DNA of 64,000 bases, from positions 42,166-106,165 of the forward strand of contig NZ_BMMS01000011.1 in assembly GCF_014646055.1 (NCBI RefSeq), read 5' to 3'. Position numbers and translations under genes: made by a program. Within the stretch, counting starts at the first letter, position 1. Each line of letters begins with the position of its first letter. Shown here piece after piece: positions 1 through 9,892 of the stretch. This DNA comes from Wenjunlia tyrosinilytica. Its GTDB lineage: Bacteria; Actinomycetota; Actinomycetes; Streptomycetales; Streptomycetaceae. Under the pieces are notes generated by a model that was not told the DNA's origin, made no database searches, and was given only the letters and a program-made list of their open reading frames with translations.

Positions 1-44
1 GTTTCCTTGCGCCGCCAAGGTGCCCTCACCTCTACCAGAGTTAG

Positions 45-58
45 TTACCGTTAAGTAA
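45..58. promoter_or_regulatory. Candidate TetR-type operator (TTAC-N6-GTAA)
   Basis: The 14-mer TTACCGTTAAGTAA lies in an AT-rich pocket between the end of the LCP gene and whatever gene lies left of the window. It has TTAC and GTAA arms six bases apart, the same layout as the perfect TTACT/AGTAA palindrome upstream of the thiolase gene at 36264. TetR-family regulators of fatty-acid metabolism often bind sites of this sort. The target gene would be outside the window, so the function is inferred. Confidence 0.35.
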
Positions 59-148
59 GTACAATCGTAGGCCCGAACATCACCGCTCGACCACGTGACT
101 TACGCGACAGGGATCGAGCCCGGCTCGCGCGCCCGGCCAAGGCAGCGG

Positions 149-1369
149 CTAGGGCACGTTCTCGGTGAGTTGGTCCACGGACCGGTTCGCCGTGTAGTCG
201 GCCATGGTGTCGGTGCGGATCGCGTCCCAGAGCAGACCCGCGTCGTTGTCGTCCAGCAGCACCACCGACTGGCCCTTGATCTGGTCGAAGCCGCCGACCG
301 GTGCGTTCATGAAGACCATGTTCCCCGGGCGGACGTTGCGCATGCTCCACACCAGGTCGCGCAGGGCACCGTTCGAGAGCCGGTCGTCGACACTGACCAC
401 GTCGGTGACCTGGTCGAGCAGCTTGCGCAGCTTCAGCGGGTTCGACAGCGTGCCCGCGTCGAGGGTCTTGCGCAGGAGCGAGCGCAGGAAGTTCTGCTGG
501 CGCTTGGTGCGGTCGAGGTCCCCGTTGGGCAGGCCGTGCCGCTCGCGGACGTACACCAGCGCCTCCTCGCCGTACATGTGGTGCTTCCCCGAGGTCCAGC
601 CGCGCTCGCCGGGCCGGGTCGGGATGTCCTTGTCGACCACGATGTCGACACCGCCGACCGCGTCGGTGAGCTTCCTGAACCCGCTCCAGTCGATCACCAT
701 CAGGTGGTCGACCCGGATGTCGGTCAGGCGCTGCACGGTGTCGATCAGCAGCGGCGGCCCGCCCCAGGAGAAGGCCGCGTTGAGCTTGGCCTTGCCGTGG
801 TCGGGGATCTTCACCCAGCTGTCGCGGGGCAGCGAGACGACATAGGCGTTGCGGTGGTTGGCGGGGATGTGGAGCAGCATCATCGTGTCGCTGCGCTGGG
901 CGCCCGGCCTCCACTGCGGGGCCTTGGCGTCCTTGCCCGTGGTGGGCAGGTCGGAGCGCGAGTCCAGACCGACCAGCAGGAAGTTGGTCCCCTTGCCCTT
1001 GATCTGCTGGGGCTGGTCCTTCGCCGGGACCGAGGGGAACACATTGGGGATGCGGTGCACGGAGCCCGTGTAGTGCTCGACGGCCGCCCAGAGGGCTCCG
1101 GCGATGCCGAGCCCGCCCACCAGCAGGAGGGCCAGGGCGAAGACCAGGACGTTCCTGCCGCGTATTCGCCGGCGCCGGGTGCGCGCGGGTGGTGGCTGTG
1201 CGCCGCCCTTCCCGGGGGCCTGCCCCCCGCCGTCCCCGGGGGCCTCGTCGGGGGCCTCGTCGAGGGCCTCATCGGGCGTCGCCGATTCGTCCCCGGGGGG
1301 CGCTTCGGGCTTGTCGTCGATCGCTGTGCGCTCTTCGTGCTCTTCCACGCGCGCATTGTGCCTTTGCAC
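149..1369 (-). CDS. LytR-CpsA-Psr (LCP) family cell-wall polymer ligase
   Basis: LCP enzymes transfer undecaprenyl-linked glycopolymers onto peptidoglycan at the outer membrane face. The 406-residue protein starts with an acidic, proline-rich cytoplasmic tail (about residues 1-70). A single membrane helix (NVLVFALALLLVGGLGIAGA) follows. The LCP domain then runs to near the C-terminus, with the conserved GLDSRSD, RSDTMML, SLPRDSWV and family arginine blocks. The GTG start at 1369 has GGAGG only three bases upstream, but no better in-frame start is visible. It is divergent from the UDP-glucose dehydrogenase gene across 109 bp, which suggests joint involvement in wall or capsule sugar polymers. 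The exact polymer cannot be read from sequence. Confidence 0.9.
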   Translation of the reverse strand: MQRHNARVEEHEERTAIDDKPEAPPGDESATPDEALDEAPDEAPGDGGGQAPGKGGAQPPPARTRRRRIRGRNVLVFALALLLVGGLGIAGALWAAVEHYTGSVHRIPNVFPSVPAKDQPQQIKGKGTNFLLVGLDSRSDLPTTGKDAKAPQWRPGAQRSDTMMLLHIPANHRNAYVVSLPRDSWVKIPDHGKAKLNAAFSWGGPPLLIDTVQRLTDIRVDHLMVIDWSGFRKLTDAVGGVDIVVDKDIPTRPGERGWTSGKHHMYGEEALVYVRERHGLPNGDLDRTKRQQNFLRSLLRKTLDAGTLSNPLKLRKLLDQVTDVVSVDDRLSNGALRDLVWSMRNVRPGNMVFMNAPVGGFDQIKGQSVVLLDDNDAGLLWDAIRTDTMADYTANRSVDQLTENVP

Positions 1370-1478
1370 GCGCCTCCTTACACAGAACTTTCACAGAAGA
1401 GGTCGGGGCTATGCTCGGGCGGGCGAGGACCCCCGCCGCCAAAAGCCCATTCAGCACTCATCAGCAAAGGACGGCCCC

Positions 1479-2804
1479 ATGACGCTCAGGGTCACGGTGA
1501 TCGGCACCGGATATCTCGGTGCGACCCACGCGGTCGGCATGGCCGAACTGGGGTACGAGGTCCTGGGCCTGGATGTGGACGTGGAGAAGGTCGCCGCCCT
1601 GTCGGCGGGGCGCGTGCCGTTCTACGAGCCGGGTCTCGAGGAGCTGCTGGCCAAGCACATCGGCTCCGGACGGCTGCGCTTCACCACCGACTTCGCCGAG
1701 GTGGGCGCCTTCGGCGATGTGCACTTCGTATGCGTCGGCACCCCGCAGAAGAAGGGCGAGTTCGCCGCCGACATGCGGTACGTGGACTCCGCCGTGGAGT
1801 CCCTCGCCCCCCACCTGCACGGCCCCGCGCTGGTCGTCGGCAAGTCCACCGTGCCCGTGGGCTCGGCAGGCCGGCTCGCGGAGCGCCTGGAGGAGCTGGC
1901 CCCGGCCGACGCGGACGCGGAGCTCGCCTGGAACCCGGAGTTCCTGCGCGAGGGCTTCGCCGTGAAGGACACCCTGCACCCGGACCGGCTGGTCTTCGGC
2001 GTGGAGTCGGGCAGCGCCGAGGCGAGGCTGCGCGAGGTCTACGCCCCCATCATCGAGGCCGGGACGCCCGTCGTGGTCTGCGACTTCGCCACCGCCGAGC
2101 TGGTCAAGGTCAGCGCCAACGCCTTCCTGTCCACCAAGATCTCCTTCATCAACGCCATGGCGGAGGTGTGCGAGGCGGTCGGGGCGGACGTGGTCAGGCT
2201 GAGCGAGTCGCTGGGCCACGACGAGCGGATCGGGCGGAAGTTCCTCGGCGCCGGGCTCGGCTTCGGCGGCGGCTGCCTGCCCAAGGACATCCGGGCGTTC
2301 ATGGCGCGGGCCGGGGAGCTGGGTGCCGACCAGGCGCTGACGTTCCTGCGCGAGGTCGACGCGATCAATATGCGGCGGCGCTCCAAGATGGTCGACCTGG
2401 CCCGCGAGCAGTGCGGCGGAGGCTTCCTCGGCCGCAGGGTCGCGGTGCTGGGTGCGGCGTTCAAGCCCGACTCCGACGACATCCGCGACTCGCCCGCGCT
2501 CAACGTCGCCGGGCAGATCCAGCTCCAGGGCGGCCAGGTGACCGTCTACGATCCCAAGGCGCTGGACAACGCCCGCAAGATGTACCCGGCCCTGAGCTAT
2601 GCCGAGTCGCCGCAGGAGGCGGCCGAGGGCGCCCATGTCGTGCTGCACCTGACGGAGTGGCGCGAGTTCCGGGAGCTGGACCCGGCGGCGTTCGGCGAGC
2701 TCGTCGCCGACAGGCGGATCCTGGACGGGCGCAACGCCCTGGACCCGGAGCTGTGGCGCGCGGCGGGCTGGACCTACCGGGCCCTGGGCCGCCCCAACGC
2801 CTGA
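1479..2804 (+). CDS. UDP-glucose 6-dehydrogenase
   Basis: This enzyme oxidises UDP-glucose to UDP-glucuronate with two NAD+, supplying acidic sugars for envelope polymers. The 441-residue protein opens with the Rossmann motif GTGYLG (10-14 region), has the central GKSTVPVG and WNPEFLREG segments, and carries the catalytic cysteine in GFGGGCLPKD (C266). The C-terminal UDP-binding domain includes AVLGAAFKPDSDDIRDSPA. The length fits the family. I chose the ATG at 1479 because homology begins there, although the frame is open further upstream. It is divergent from the LCP gene. Confidence 0.95.
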   Translation: MTLRVTVIGTGYLGATHAVGMAELGYEVLGLDVDVEKVAALSAGRVPFYEPGLEELLAKHIGSGRLRFTTDFAEVGAFGDVHFVCVGTPQKKGEFAADMRYVDSAVESLAPHLHGPALVVGKSTVPVGSAGRLAERLEELAPADADAELAWNPEFLREGFAVKDTLHPDRLVFGVESGSAEARLREVYAPIIEAGTPVVVCDFATAELVKVSANAFLSTKISFINAMAEVCEAVGADVVRLSESLGHDERIGRKFLGAGLGFGGGCLPKDIRAFMARAGELGADQALTFLREVDAINMRRRSKMVDLAREQCGGGFLGRRVAVLGAAFKPDSDDIRDSPALNVAGQIQLQGGQVTVYDPKALDNARKMYPALSYAESPQEAAEGAHVVLHLTEWREFRELDPAAFGELVADRRILDGRNALDPELWRAAGWTYRALGRPNA

Positions 2805-2861
2805 GCCGTCGAACGCCGGGGGTCGCACGCCCGCCCTCGGACACCTGAGCCGTCGAACGCC
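2800..2861. repeat. 18-bp direct repeat spanning the UGDH stop
   Basis: The 18-mer CCTGAGCCGTCGAACGCC occurs at 2800-2817, overlapping the stop codon of the UDP-glucose dehydrogenase gene, and again exactly at 2844-2861. The copies are 44 bp apart. The layout suggests a small local duplication of the gene's 3' end. No function is apparent. Confidence 0.7.
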
Positions 2862-2887
2862 TGTCGCCCGCTCTACCCTTGGGGCAC

Positions 2888-3313
2888 ATGGCTTCCTACG
2901 CAGACTTCGCGGACGCGGCGACCGCACGTGCGATCCTCGCCGACTCCGGTGACACCTGGGCCGTGGTCGGGCTCTCCACCAACACCTCGCGGGCGGCGTA
3001 CGGGGTCGCCCGCGTACTGCAGAGGTTCGGCAAGCGGATCGTGCCGGTGCACCCCGGCGCGCCGACGGTCCATGGCGAGCAGGGATACGCCTCGCTCGCC
3101 GACATCCCGTTCCAGGTGGACGTGGTGGACGTCTTCGTCAATTCCAGCTTGGCGGGAGCCGTGGCCGACGAAGCGGTCGCGGCCGGGGCCAAGGCCGTGT
3201 GGTTCCAGCTCGGGGTCGTCGACGAGGACGCCTACGAGCGCACCGCGGCCGCCGGACTGCGGATGGTCATGGACCGCTGCCCGGCGATCGACATCCCCGC
3301 CTTCTTCGACTGA
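2888..3313 (+). CDS. CoA-binding domain protein (YccU-type)
   Basis: This small Rossmann-fold protein of the CoA_binding family has 141 residues from the ATG at 2888. Visible family features are the WAVVGLSTNTSRAAYGV nucleotide-binding start, a central P-H-P-G-A turn, DVVDVFVNSS, and the AKAVWFQLGVVDEDA strand. Such proteins resemble the N-terminal part of succinyl-CoA synthetase alpha, but the physiological ligand is usually unknown. A TTG nine bases upstream would add three residues. A TACCCT hexamer just ahead of the gene could be a -10 box giving a very short leader. Confidence 0.85.
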   Translation: MASYADFADAATARAILADSGDTWAVVGLSTNTSRAAYGVARVLQRFGKRIVPVHPGAPTVHGEQGYASLADIPFQVDVVDVFVNSSLAGAVADEAVAAGAKAVWFQLGVVDEDAYERTAAAGLRMVMDRCPAIDIPAFFD

Positions 3314-3440
3314 TGCCGTTGCGGCGCGGGGCCGCCCCGGCCGGGGGCCGACGCCGTGACGCGGGCCCGTTGTCGGAGCCGGGCGCTACGTTGAGCACGT
3401 GGGGATCAGCGAAGGCGTTCGATCGTCCCCACGCGGCACG

Positions 3441-3470
3441 GAAGACACGCAAAGACACGCAAAGACACGC
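3441..3470. repeat. Three 10-bp tandem repeats upstream of the VOC gene
   Basis: The unit RAAGACACGC is repeated three times without gaps, at 3441, 3451 and 3461. Degenerate pieces (acggaaacaag, acggaagacaag) continue to about 3500. The tract is purine-rich and unusually AC-rich for this genome, and it sits in the leader of the VOC gene. The 10-bp period matches one helical turn. It could be a protein-binding array or an unstructured leader. Confidence 0.65.
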
Positions 3471-3523
3471 ACGGAAACAAGCACGGAAGACAAGCACGCG
3501 AGCACCAGGAAGGAGCCCGTCAC

Positions 3524-3886
3524 ATGATCGCGACGCTGGAGTGCGTGGTCCTGGACTGTCCGGAGCCCAAGGAGCTGGCCGAGTTCTACGCGGGGATCAT
3601 CGGTGGGAAGGTCTCCTGGGAGGACGACGACGACAGCTGGGTGACCCTGTCCGCACAAGGAGGGACCGTACTCGCCTTCCAGAAGGCGCCCGAACTCCAG
3701 CGCGCCAAGTGGCCCGACCCGGAGCGCCCGCAGCAGTTCCACCTCGACCTCCAGGTGGACGACCTCGAGGCGGCCCAGGCCCATGTGCTCGGCCTCGGCG
3801 CCGAGCTCCTCGACGACAAGTCCTCGAAGACGTTCCGTGTCTACGAGGACCCGGCCGGGCACCCGTTCTGCCTCTGCGTGAGCTAG
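3524..3886 (+). CDS. VOC family protein (glyoxalase/bleomycin-resistance fold)
   Basis: This is a 120-residue single-module VOC protein. The N-terminal half has LECVVLDCPEPKELAEFY followed by a glycine turn. The second half has HLDLQVDDLEAAQAHV and ends in VYEDPAGHPFCLC, the usual second beta-alpha-beta-beta-beta unit. Potential metal ligands are the histidine of FHLDL and the glutamate of YEDPAGHPF. The substrate is unknown. AAGGAG precedes the ATG at good spacing. The gene stands alone, 30 bp from the convergent dipeptidase gene. Confidence 0.85.
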   Translation: MIATLECVVLDCPEPKELAEFYAGIIGGKVSWEDDDDSWVTLSAQGGTVLAFQKAPELQRAKWPDPERPQQFHLDLQVDDLEAAQAHVLGLGAELLDDKSSKTFRVYEDPAGHPFCLCVS

Positions 3887-3915
3887 CCTTCGGCGGAGCC
3901 GGACCCGCGCCGGGG

Positions 3916-5133
3916 CTACCCCGCCGTGCCGCCGTCGAGCTGGTCGAGGGTGGCGGTGGAGGGGCCGCGGCGGCGGCGCAGCTCGCGGGCGGTCTGCTCG
4001 GCGCCGCGCAGGACCCGTACGGCGTTGCGCCAGGTGATCTTGGAAAGGTCCTCGCGGGACCAGCCCCGGTCCACGAGTTCGGCCAGCAGCCGCGGGTAGC
4101 CGCTGACGTCCTCCAGTCCCTCCGGCTGCCTGTCGACGCCGTCGTAGTCGCCGCCGAGGCCGATGTGGTCGATCCCGGCTACCTCGCGCACGTGCTCGAG
4201 GTGCGCGACGACGTCCGCGAGGCCGGCCACGGGCCGGGGGTGGTCCAGGGAGTACTTCTCCACGGCGGGCAGGGCCGCGGCCCGGTCCTGGAGGTCGACG
4301 CCCTGCTCGCGCAGGGCGGCCGCGGCCTCCGTGGTCCAGTCGGCGACGGCCTGCGAGACGAACTTCGGGACGAAGGTCACCATGCACACGCCGCCGTTGT
4401 CCGGCAGCAGCTCCAGGACGTCGTCCGGGACATTGCGGGGGTGGTCGCAGACCGCCCGGGCCGAGGAGTGCGAGAAGACCACGGGGGCCTCGCCGACCCG
4501 CAGGGCGTCCCGCATGGTGTCGGCGGAGACATGGGAGAGGTCCACGAGCATGCCGACGCGGTTCATCTCCCGGACGACCTCCTCGCCGAAGGCGGTCAGG
4601 CCACCCGCCTCGGGCGCGTCGGTCGCCGAGTCCGCCCACGGCACGTTGTCGTTGTGCGTGAGCGTCATGTACCGCACGCCGAGGGTGTGCAGGGCGCGCA
4701 GCGTGGCGAGCGAGCAGTCGATGGAGTGGCCGCCCTCGGCGCCCATCAGCGAGGCGATCCGCCCGTAGCGGCGGGCGGTCTCCATCTCGTCGGCGGTCAG
4801 GGCGAGCCGGAGCTCGTCCGGGTGGGCCTCCACCATGCGGTGGACGACGTCGATCTGCTCGAGCGTGGCGCTGACGGCGTGGTCGCCCCGGAGGGCGGTG
4901 GAGACGTAGACGGACCAGAACTGCGCACCGACCCCACCCGCCCGCAGCCGCGGGATGTCGGTGTGGAACCGGCGCTCGCCCCCGGCCAGGTCCACGCGGT
5001 CGAGGTCGTAGCGGACGGTCCTGCGCAGCGCCCACGGCAGGTCGTTGTGCCCGTCGACGACGGGGAACTCCTCGAGTACCGCGTGCGCCAGAGCGAGGCT
5101 GCCCGCCTCGCCGGTGTGATCCGTCTCCGTCAT
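3916..5133 (-). CDS. Membrane dipeptidase (peptidase family M19)
   Basis: M19 enzymes are zinc dipeptidases that also accept D-amino-acid dipeptides. The 405-residue protein begins with the diagnostic [14 protein letters not shown] (HxD zinc ligands), contains a bridging glutamate in [27 protein letters not shown] and [15 protein letters not shown], and ends in [10 protein letters not shown]. The ATG at 5133 overlaps the purE stop by four bases, so translation is probably coupled to purine biosynthesis genes. There is no signal peptide, so it is likely cytoplasmic. Confidence 0.92.
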   Translation of the reverse strand: MTETDHTGEAGSLALAHAVLEEFPVVDGHNDLPWALRRTVRYDLDRVDLAGGERRFHTDIPRLRAGGVGAQFWSVYVSTALRGDHAVSATLEQIDVVHRMVEAHPDELRLALTADEMETARRYGRIASLMGAEGGHSIDCSLATLRALHTLGVRYMTLTHNDNVPWADSATDAPEAGGLTAFGEEVVREMNRVGMLVDLSHVSADTMRDALRVGEAPVVFSHSSARAVCDHPRNVPDDVLELLPDNGGVCMVTFVPKFVSQAVADWTTEAAAALREQGVDLQDRAAALPAVEKYSLDHPRPVAGLADVVAHLEHVREVAGIDHIGLGGDYDGVDRQPEGLEDVSGYPRLLAELVDRGWSREDLSKITWRNAVRVLRGAEQTARELRRRRGPSTATLDQLDGGTAG

Positions 5134-5666
5134 CGGTCCTGCTCTCTGAAGCCGAAGGTGGCGGTGCCCCCCACCTTGTTCCGCAGCCGACGGCCCTTCT
5201 CGGCCGCCTGTGCGTTCAGCTCCTCCTGGAACTGGCGCATCCTGTCCATCAACTCCCCGTCGTGGGCCGCGAGCATGCGTACGGCCAGGAGTCCGGCATT
5301 GCGGGCGCCCGCCACGGAGACGGTGGCGACGGGCACACCCGCGGGCATCTGCACGATGGACAGCAGCGAGTCCATGCCGTCGAGGTACTTCAGCGGCACG
5401 GGGACACCGATGACGGGCAGCGGGGTCACGGAGGCGAGCATGCCGGGCAGGTGGGCGGCGCCCCCGGCTCCGGCGACGATGGCCTTCAGGCCGCGGCCGG
5501 CGGCGTTCTCGCCGTAGGCGACCATCTCCCGGGGCATCCGGTGGGCGGAGACGACGTCGACCTCGTAGGGCACCTCGAACTCGTCGAGCGCCTGGGCGGC
5601 GGCCTCCATGACGGGCCAGTCGGAGTCGGATCCCATGACGATTCCGACGAGGGGGCCGTTGCTCAT
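5130..5666 (-). CDS. purE: N5-carboxyaminoimidazole ribonucleotide mutase
   Basis: PurE converts N5-CAIR to CAIR in de novo purine synthesis. The 178-residue protein has the class I PurE signatures [11 protein letters not shown] (residues 8-18), SAHRMP with the catalytic His42, and [12 protein letters not shown]. The sequence continues about 15 residues past the usual PurE end. It lies between purK (overlapping by four bases) and the dipeptidase gene (overlapping by four bases), forming a coupled purK-purE-dipeptidase unit. Confidence 0.97.
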   Translation of the reverse strand: MSNGPLVGIVMGSDSDWPVMEAAAQALDEFEVPYEVDVVSAHRMPREMVAYGENAAGRGLKAIVAGAGGAAHLPGMLASVTPLPVIGVPVPLKYLDGMDSLLSIVQMPAGVPVATVSVAGARNAGLLAVRMLAAHDGELMDRMRQFQEELNAQAAEKGRRLRNKVGGTATFGFREQDR

Positions 5667-6874
5667 TCTGTGATCGTTCCTCGCAGGTAGTCGGCGGCGT
5701 GCCGGGCGCGGGCCCGCACCTCGTCGAGGTCGTCGCCGTAGGTGTTGACATGGCCGACCTTGCGACCGGGCTTCACGTCCTTGCCGTACATATGGATCTT
5801 CAGGGCGGGGTCGCGGGCCATGCAGTGCAGATAGCCGTAGTACATGTCGGGGTAGTCGCCGCCGAGGACGTTGGCCATCACGGTCCAGCGCACCCGGGGC
5901 CGCGGATCGCCGAGCGGGAGGTCGAGGACGGCCCGCAGGTGGTTGGCGAACTGCGAGGTGACCGCGCCGTCCTGGGTCCAGTGGCCGCTGTTGTGCGGGC
6001 GCATGGCCAGCTCATTGACGAGGATCCGGCCGTCGGCGGTCTCGAACAGCTCCACGGCGAGGTGGCCGACGACGCCGAGCTCCTTGGCGATGGTCAGCGC
6101 GATCCGCTGGGCCTCGCCGGACAGGGCCTCGGACAGGCCGGGGGCGGGGGCGATCACCTCGTTGCACACCCCGGAGACCTGGATGGACTCCACGACCGGA
6201 TAGGCGACTGCCTGGCCGTGGGGGGAGCGGACGACGTTGGCGGCGAGCTCGCGGGTGAAGGCGACCTTCTCCTCGGCGAGCACGGGGACCCCGGCGTGGA
6301 ACGGCTCGGCGGCCTCGGTCTCGTCGCGGACGACCCACACGCCCTTGCCGTCGTAGCCGCCGCGCACGGTCTTGAGGACCACGGGCCAGCCGGCCTTCCC
6401 GCCCTCGGCTGCCTCTTGCCCGGCCCCGCCCGACCCGCCCGACCCGGCGGTCTCGGCGGTCTCGGCGGTCTCGGCGGCGAAGGCCGCCACGTCCGCCGGG
6501 TCCTCCACGATCCGGTGGCGCGGGCACGGCACCCCGATGGCGGTGAGCCTGGCCCGCATCACCCCCTTGTCGTGGGCGTGGATCAGCGCGTCGGGACCGG
6601 GGCGGACCACGACCCCGTCCGCCTCCAGCGCCCGCAGGTGCTCGGTGGGCACGTGCTCGTGGTCGAACGTGATCACGTCGCACCCCTCGGCGAACCGCCG
6701 AAGGGTCTCCAGGTCGCGGTAGTCGCCGACCACCACGTCATTGACTGTCTGCGCTGCCGAGTCCTGGGGAGTGTCACTGAGCAGCTTGAACTTGATGCCG
6801 AGCGGGATGCCCGCCTCATGGGTCATGCGGGCGAGCTGGCCGCCACCGACCATGCCGACTACGGGGAATGTCAC
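5663..6874 (-). CDS. purK: N5-carboxyaminoimidazole ribonucleotide synthase
   Basis: PurK uses ATP and bicarbonate to carboxylate AIR. The 403-residue ATP-grasp protein starts at the GTG at 6874 ([16 protein letters not shown]); the frame is open 37 codons further upstream without homology. Later motifs include [30 protein letters not shown] and [15 protein letters not shown]. Between residues about 145 and 175 there is a low-complexity insert of AET and GSGG repeats, encoded by tandem ctcggcggt units, in the surface loop before the B-domain strand. Confidence 0.96.
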   Translation of the reverse strand: MTFPVVGMVGGGQLARMTHEAGIPLGIKFKLLSDTPQDSAAQTVNDVVVGDYRDLETLRRFAEGCDVITFDHEHVPTEHLRALEADGVVVRPGPDALIHAHDKGVMRARLTAIGVPCPRHRIVEDPADVAAFAAETAETAETAGSGGSGGAGQEAAEGGKAGWPVVLKTVRGGYDGKGVWVVRDETEAAEPFHAGVPVLAEEKVAFTRELAANVVRSPHGQAVAYPVVESIQVSGVCNEVIAPAPGLSEALSGEAQRIALTIAKELGVVGHLAVELFETADGRILVNELAMRPHNSGHWTQDGAVTSQFANHLRAVLDLPLGDPRPRVRWTVMANVLGGDYPDMYYGYLHCMARDPALKIHMYGKDVKPGRKVGHVNTYGDDLDEVRARARHAADYLRGTITE

Positions 6875-7013
6875 GCCCCCAGGGTATCGGCCGCGGACCG
6901 GACGGGGCCCGCCCGGCCGTGCCCCGTACGCCGCTGCCCTGAGCTGCGCTTTCCCCCGATTGACCGTCCTTGGCGCGGCGGCCATACCGGTCGCCCACTA
7001 GCATGAGGTTCTG

Positions 7014-7562
7014 ATGACTGCCGAAAGACGGGGCTCCACGATCGCGATGAGTGCATTGCGCAGGCTGTACCTCAAGCTGAGGCTGATCGCCGCCGAACTG
7101 ATGAAGTTCGGGGCCGTCGGGGCATTCGGCGTCGTGGTCAATATCGTGGTGTTCAACCTCTGCCTGCATTCGCTGAAGCTGCAGACGGTCCGCTCGGGAG
7201 TCATCGCCACGATCGTGGCCATCGCCACCAACTACGTGGGCAACCGGTACTGGACCTACCGCAATTGCGACAAGAACCGCCGGACCCGGGAAATCACCCT
7301 GTTCCTGCTGTTCAGCGGCATCGGGCTGGTGATCGAGAACGGCATCCTGGCGCTGTCGCACTACGGTTTCGGCTTCACGTCCACCCTTGCGGACAATGTG
7401 GCGAAAAACGTCGTCGGACTCGGGCTCGGCACCCTCTTCCGTTTCTGGTCGTACCGCACCTGGGTTTTCCGGGCACTGCCCGCACGCGACGCCGTGGACG
7501 AGGCCGAGCGGATGCTGACCGAAAACGGGGGGAAGAGGCCGTACGTCGGCCGGCGCCCCTGA
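7014..7562 (+). CDS. GtrA family membrane protein
   Basis: The 182-residue protein has four predicted membrane segments arranged as in GtrA/DPMS3 proteins: FGAVGAFGVVVNIVVFNLCL, TIVAIATNYVGNRYWTY, ITLFLLFSGIGLVIENGIL and NVVGLGLGTLFRFWSYRTWVF. These proteins assist flipping of lipid-linked sugars or glycosyl transfer to envelope polymers. The YWTYR and RTWVFR ends of helices 2 and 4 are typical. A TAGCAT hexamer about 20 bases ahead of the ATG may be a -10 element. It is divergent from purK and convergent with the histidine kinase gene. Confidence 0.9.
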   Translation: MTAERRGSTIAMSALRRLYLKLRLIAAELMKFGAVGAFGVVVNIVVFNLCLHSLKLQTVRSGVIATIVAIATNYVGNRYWTYRNCDKNRRTREITLFLLFSGIGLVIENGILALSHYGFGFTSTLADNVAKNVVGLGLGTLFRFWSYRTWVFRALPARDAVDEAERMLTENGGKRPYVGRRP

Positions 7563-7656
7563 ATAGCGGCCTATTGCGGAGCCGGTCCCGGGCGGGTTCT
7601 TCTCGCGCGTCCGCTTGTTCTTCTCCCGTGGCCGCTTCTCGCCGGACGGCTCGCGT

Positions 7657-8898
7657 TCATCCTTCTTCCACTTCCCGGCCCAGAAAGAGCGCGAAGACCG
7701 GCGGGCGCTGCTGGAGGAGTTCGAGACGGCCGCCGTCCGCCTCCGCGAGGTCCCGGGCGACCGCCAGGCCCAGCCCCGTGGAATTGCGGCCGCTCACCGT
7801 CCGCTCGAAGACCCTCGAGCCCAGGTCCGGGGGAACGCCCGCGCCCTGGTCGGTGACCTCGACGACGACCTGGTTGCCGGTGACCCGCGTGTGCAGGTTC
7901 ACATTGCCGTCGCCGTGCATCAGGGAGTTCTCGATCAAGGTGGCCAGCACCTGAGCCACCGCCCCCGGCGTACCGACCGCCCGCAGCCCCGGTGCGCCCG
8001 AGCGCGAGACGGCCCGGCCCTCGCCCCGATAGGCGGGACGCCACTCCTCGATCTGCTGTTTGACCACCTCGTCGAGGTCGAAGGCGACGGCGGAGCCCGT
8101 CTTGGGGTCGCGCGAGTTCGTCAGCAGGCGCTGGACGACGTCGGTCAGCCGCTCGACCTGCCCCAGCGCGATCGCCGCCTCCTCCTTGACCGTCTCGGTC
8201 TCGTCGGTGGCGATGATCTCCTCCAGCCGCATCGACAGCGCGGTCAGCGGGGTGCGCAGCTGGTGGGAGGCGTCCGCGGCCAGGCGCCGCTCGGCGGTCA
8301 GCATCCTGGCGATCCGCTCGGCGCTGCTGTCCAGCACATCGGCGACCCGGTCCAGCTCGGGCACGCCGTAGCGGCGGTGGCGCGGGCGCGGGTCGCCCGA
8401 GCCGAGTCTCTCGGCGGTCTCCGCGAGGTCGGTCAGGGGCGCGGTGAGCCTGCCCGCCTGCCGGATGGCGAGGACGACGGCGGCCAGGACGGCCAGGAGC
8501 GCCACGGCGAGGATCACCAGCAGGGTGCGGCCGATCTCCTGGCCCACGGAGGAGTGGGACTCCTCGACGGTGACCTTCTCACCATTGGCGCCCGTCTGCA
8601 CCGACCGGATGGCCTTGCCCGACGGCTTGGCGCCCAGCTCGATCGGGGCCTGCCCGCGCACCTCGATCCTGGCGTAGCGGTGGGCGCCGATCTGCCGCCG
8701 CAGCGCCTTGGCCGCCACCGGTTCCCCGGCGACCAGGCGGTTCTCCACCACGCTGATGAGCCGGACCGCCTCGGAGTCGACGCTCTCCTGGGCGCTGTTC
8801 TCGATCGTCCTGGTCTCCACCAGGACCAGCGAGAGGCCGAAGACGGAGATGACGACGAGGACCACGGCGAGCGTGGAGTTGATCATGCGGCGGCGCAT
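7657..8898 (-). CDS. Two-component sensor histidine kinase
   Basis: This is a 413-residue membrane sensor. Helix 1 is residues 6-27. An extracytoplasmic region of about 95 residues follows, then helix 2 (residues 124-146), a HAMP linker and the DHp domain with the phospho-accepting His212 in ASHQLRTPL. The ATP-binding domain has the N box LIENSLMHG, the G1 box DQGAGVP and the G2 box STGLGLAV. The ATG is nine bases after the response-regulator stop, so the two are one operon. The signal is unknown. Confidence 0.95.
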   Translation of the reverse strand: MRRRMINSTLAVVLVVISVFGLSLVLVETRTIENSAQESVDSEAVRLISVVENRLVAGEPVAAKALRRQIGAHRYARIEVRGQAPIELGAKPSGKAIRSVQTGANGEKVTVEESHSSVGQEIGRTLLVILAVALLAVLAAVVLAIRQAGRLTAPLTDLAETAERLGSGDPRPRHRRYGVPELDRVADVLDSSAERIARMLTAERRLAADASHQLRTPLTALSMRLEEIIATDETETVKEEAAIALGQVERLTDVVQRLLTNSRDPKTGSAVAFDLDEVVKQQIEEWRPAYRGEGRAVSRSGAPGLRAVGTPGAVAQVLATLIENSLMHGDGNVNLHTRVTGNQVVVEVTDQGAGVPPDLGSRVFERTVSGRNSTGLGLAVARDLAEADGGRLELLQQRPPVFALFLGREVEEG

Positions 8899-8907
8899 GG
8901 AAAGAGG

Positions 8908-9588
<681 letters not shown>

Positions 9589-9892
9589 GTCCCGAGGATA
9601 GTCCGCTGACGATCGACATCAGGCGAGAGCCGGTGACCGCGCCCGCGCCGAGCCGCTATGGCCGTCGTCACATTCGCCGGATACGTCCTTGGCCGGGACA
9701 CGGGCGACGTAAGGTCAACCGGAATACCTTCTACCGCTTCGGGTCCTTCGGCCAACCCAAAAGGCGCCAAGGGGCCCGTTGTGGCGCAAGGTCGGCGCTG
9801 CCGGGCCCGGTCGGTCGACGACCTGTCCACCCGTGCGCCGGTCCTGGACGACAAGCGCGTACCGATCGCGCCCGGACAAGCGAGGAACGACC
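9589..9892. other. Intergenic region between the regulator and POT transporter genes
   Basis: This 304-bp divergent region must hold the promoters of the response-regulator operon (leftward) and the peptide transporter (rightward). I see short complementary GC blocks around 9750-9800 (GGCGCC, GGGCCC) but no convincing -35/-10 pair, no terminator and no small gene. Confidence 0.5.

Noticed and set aside
95..2848. A 917-codon open frame on the plus strand
   Set aside because: It is antisense to the LCP gene and overlaps UDP-glucose dehydrogenase in another frame; the translation is Arg/Gly/Ala-rich with no homology. High-GC third positions create such long shadows.
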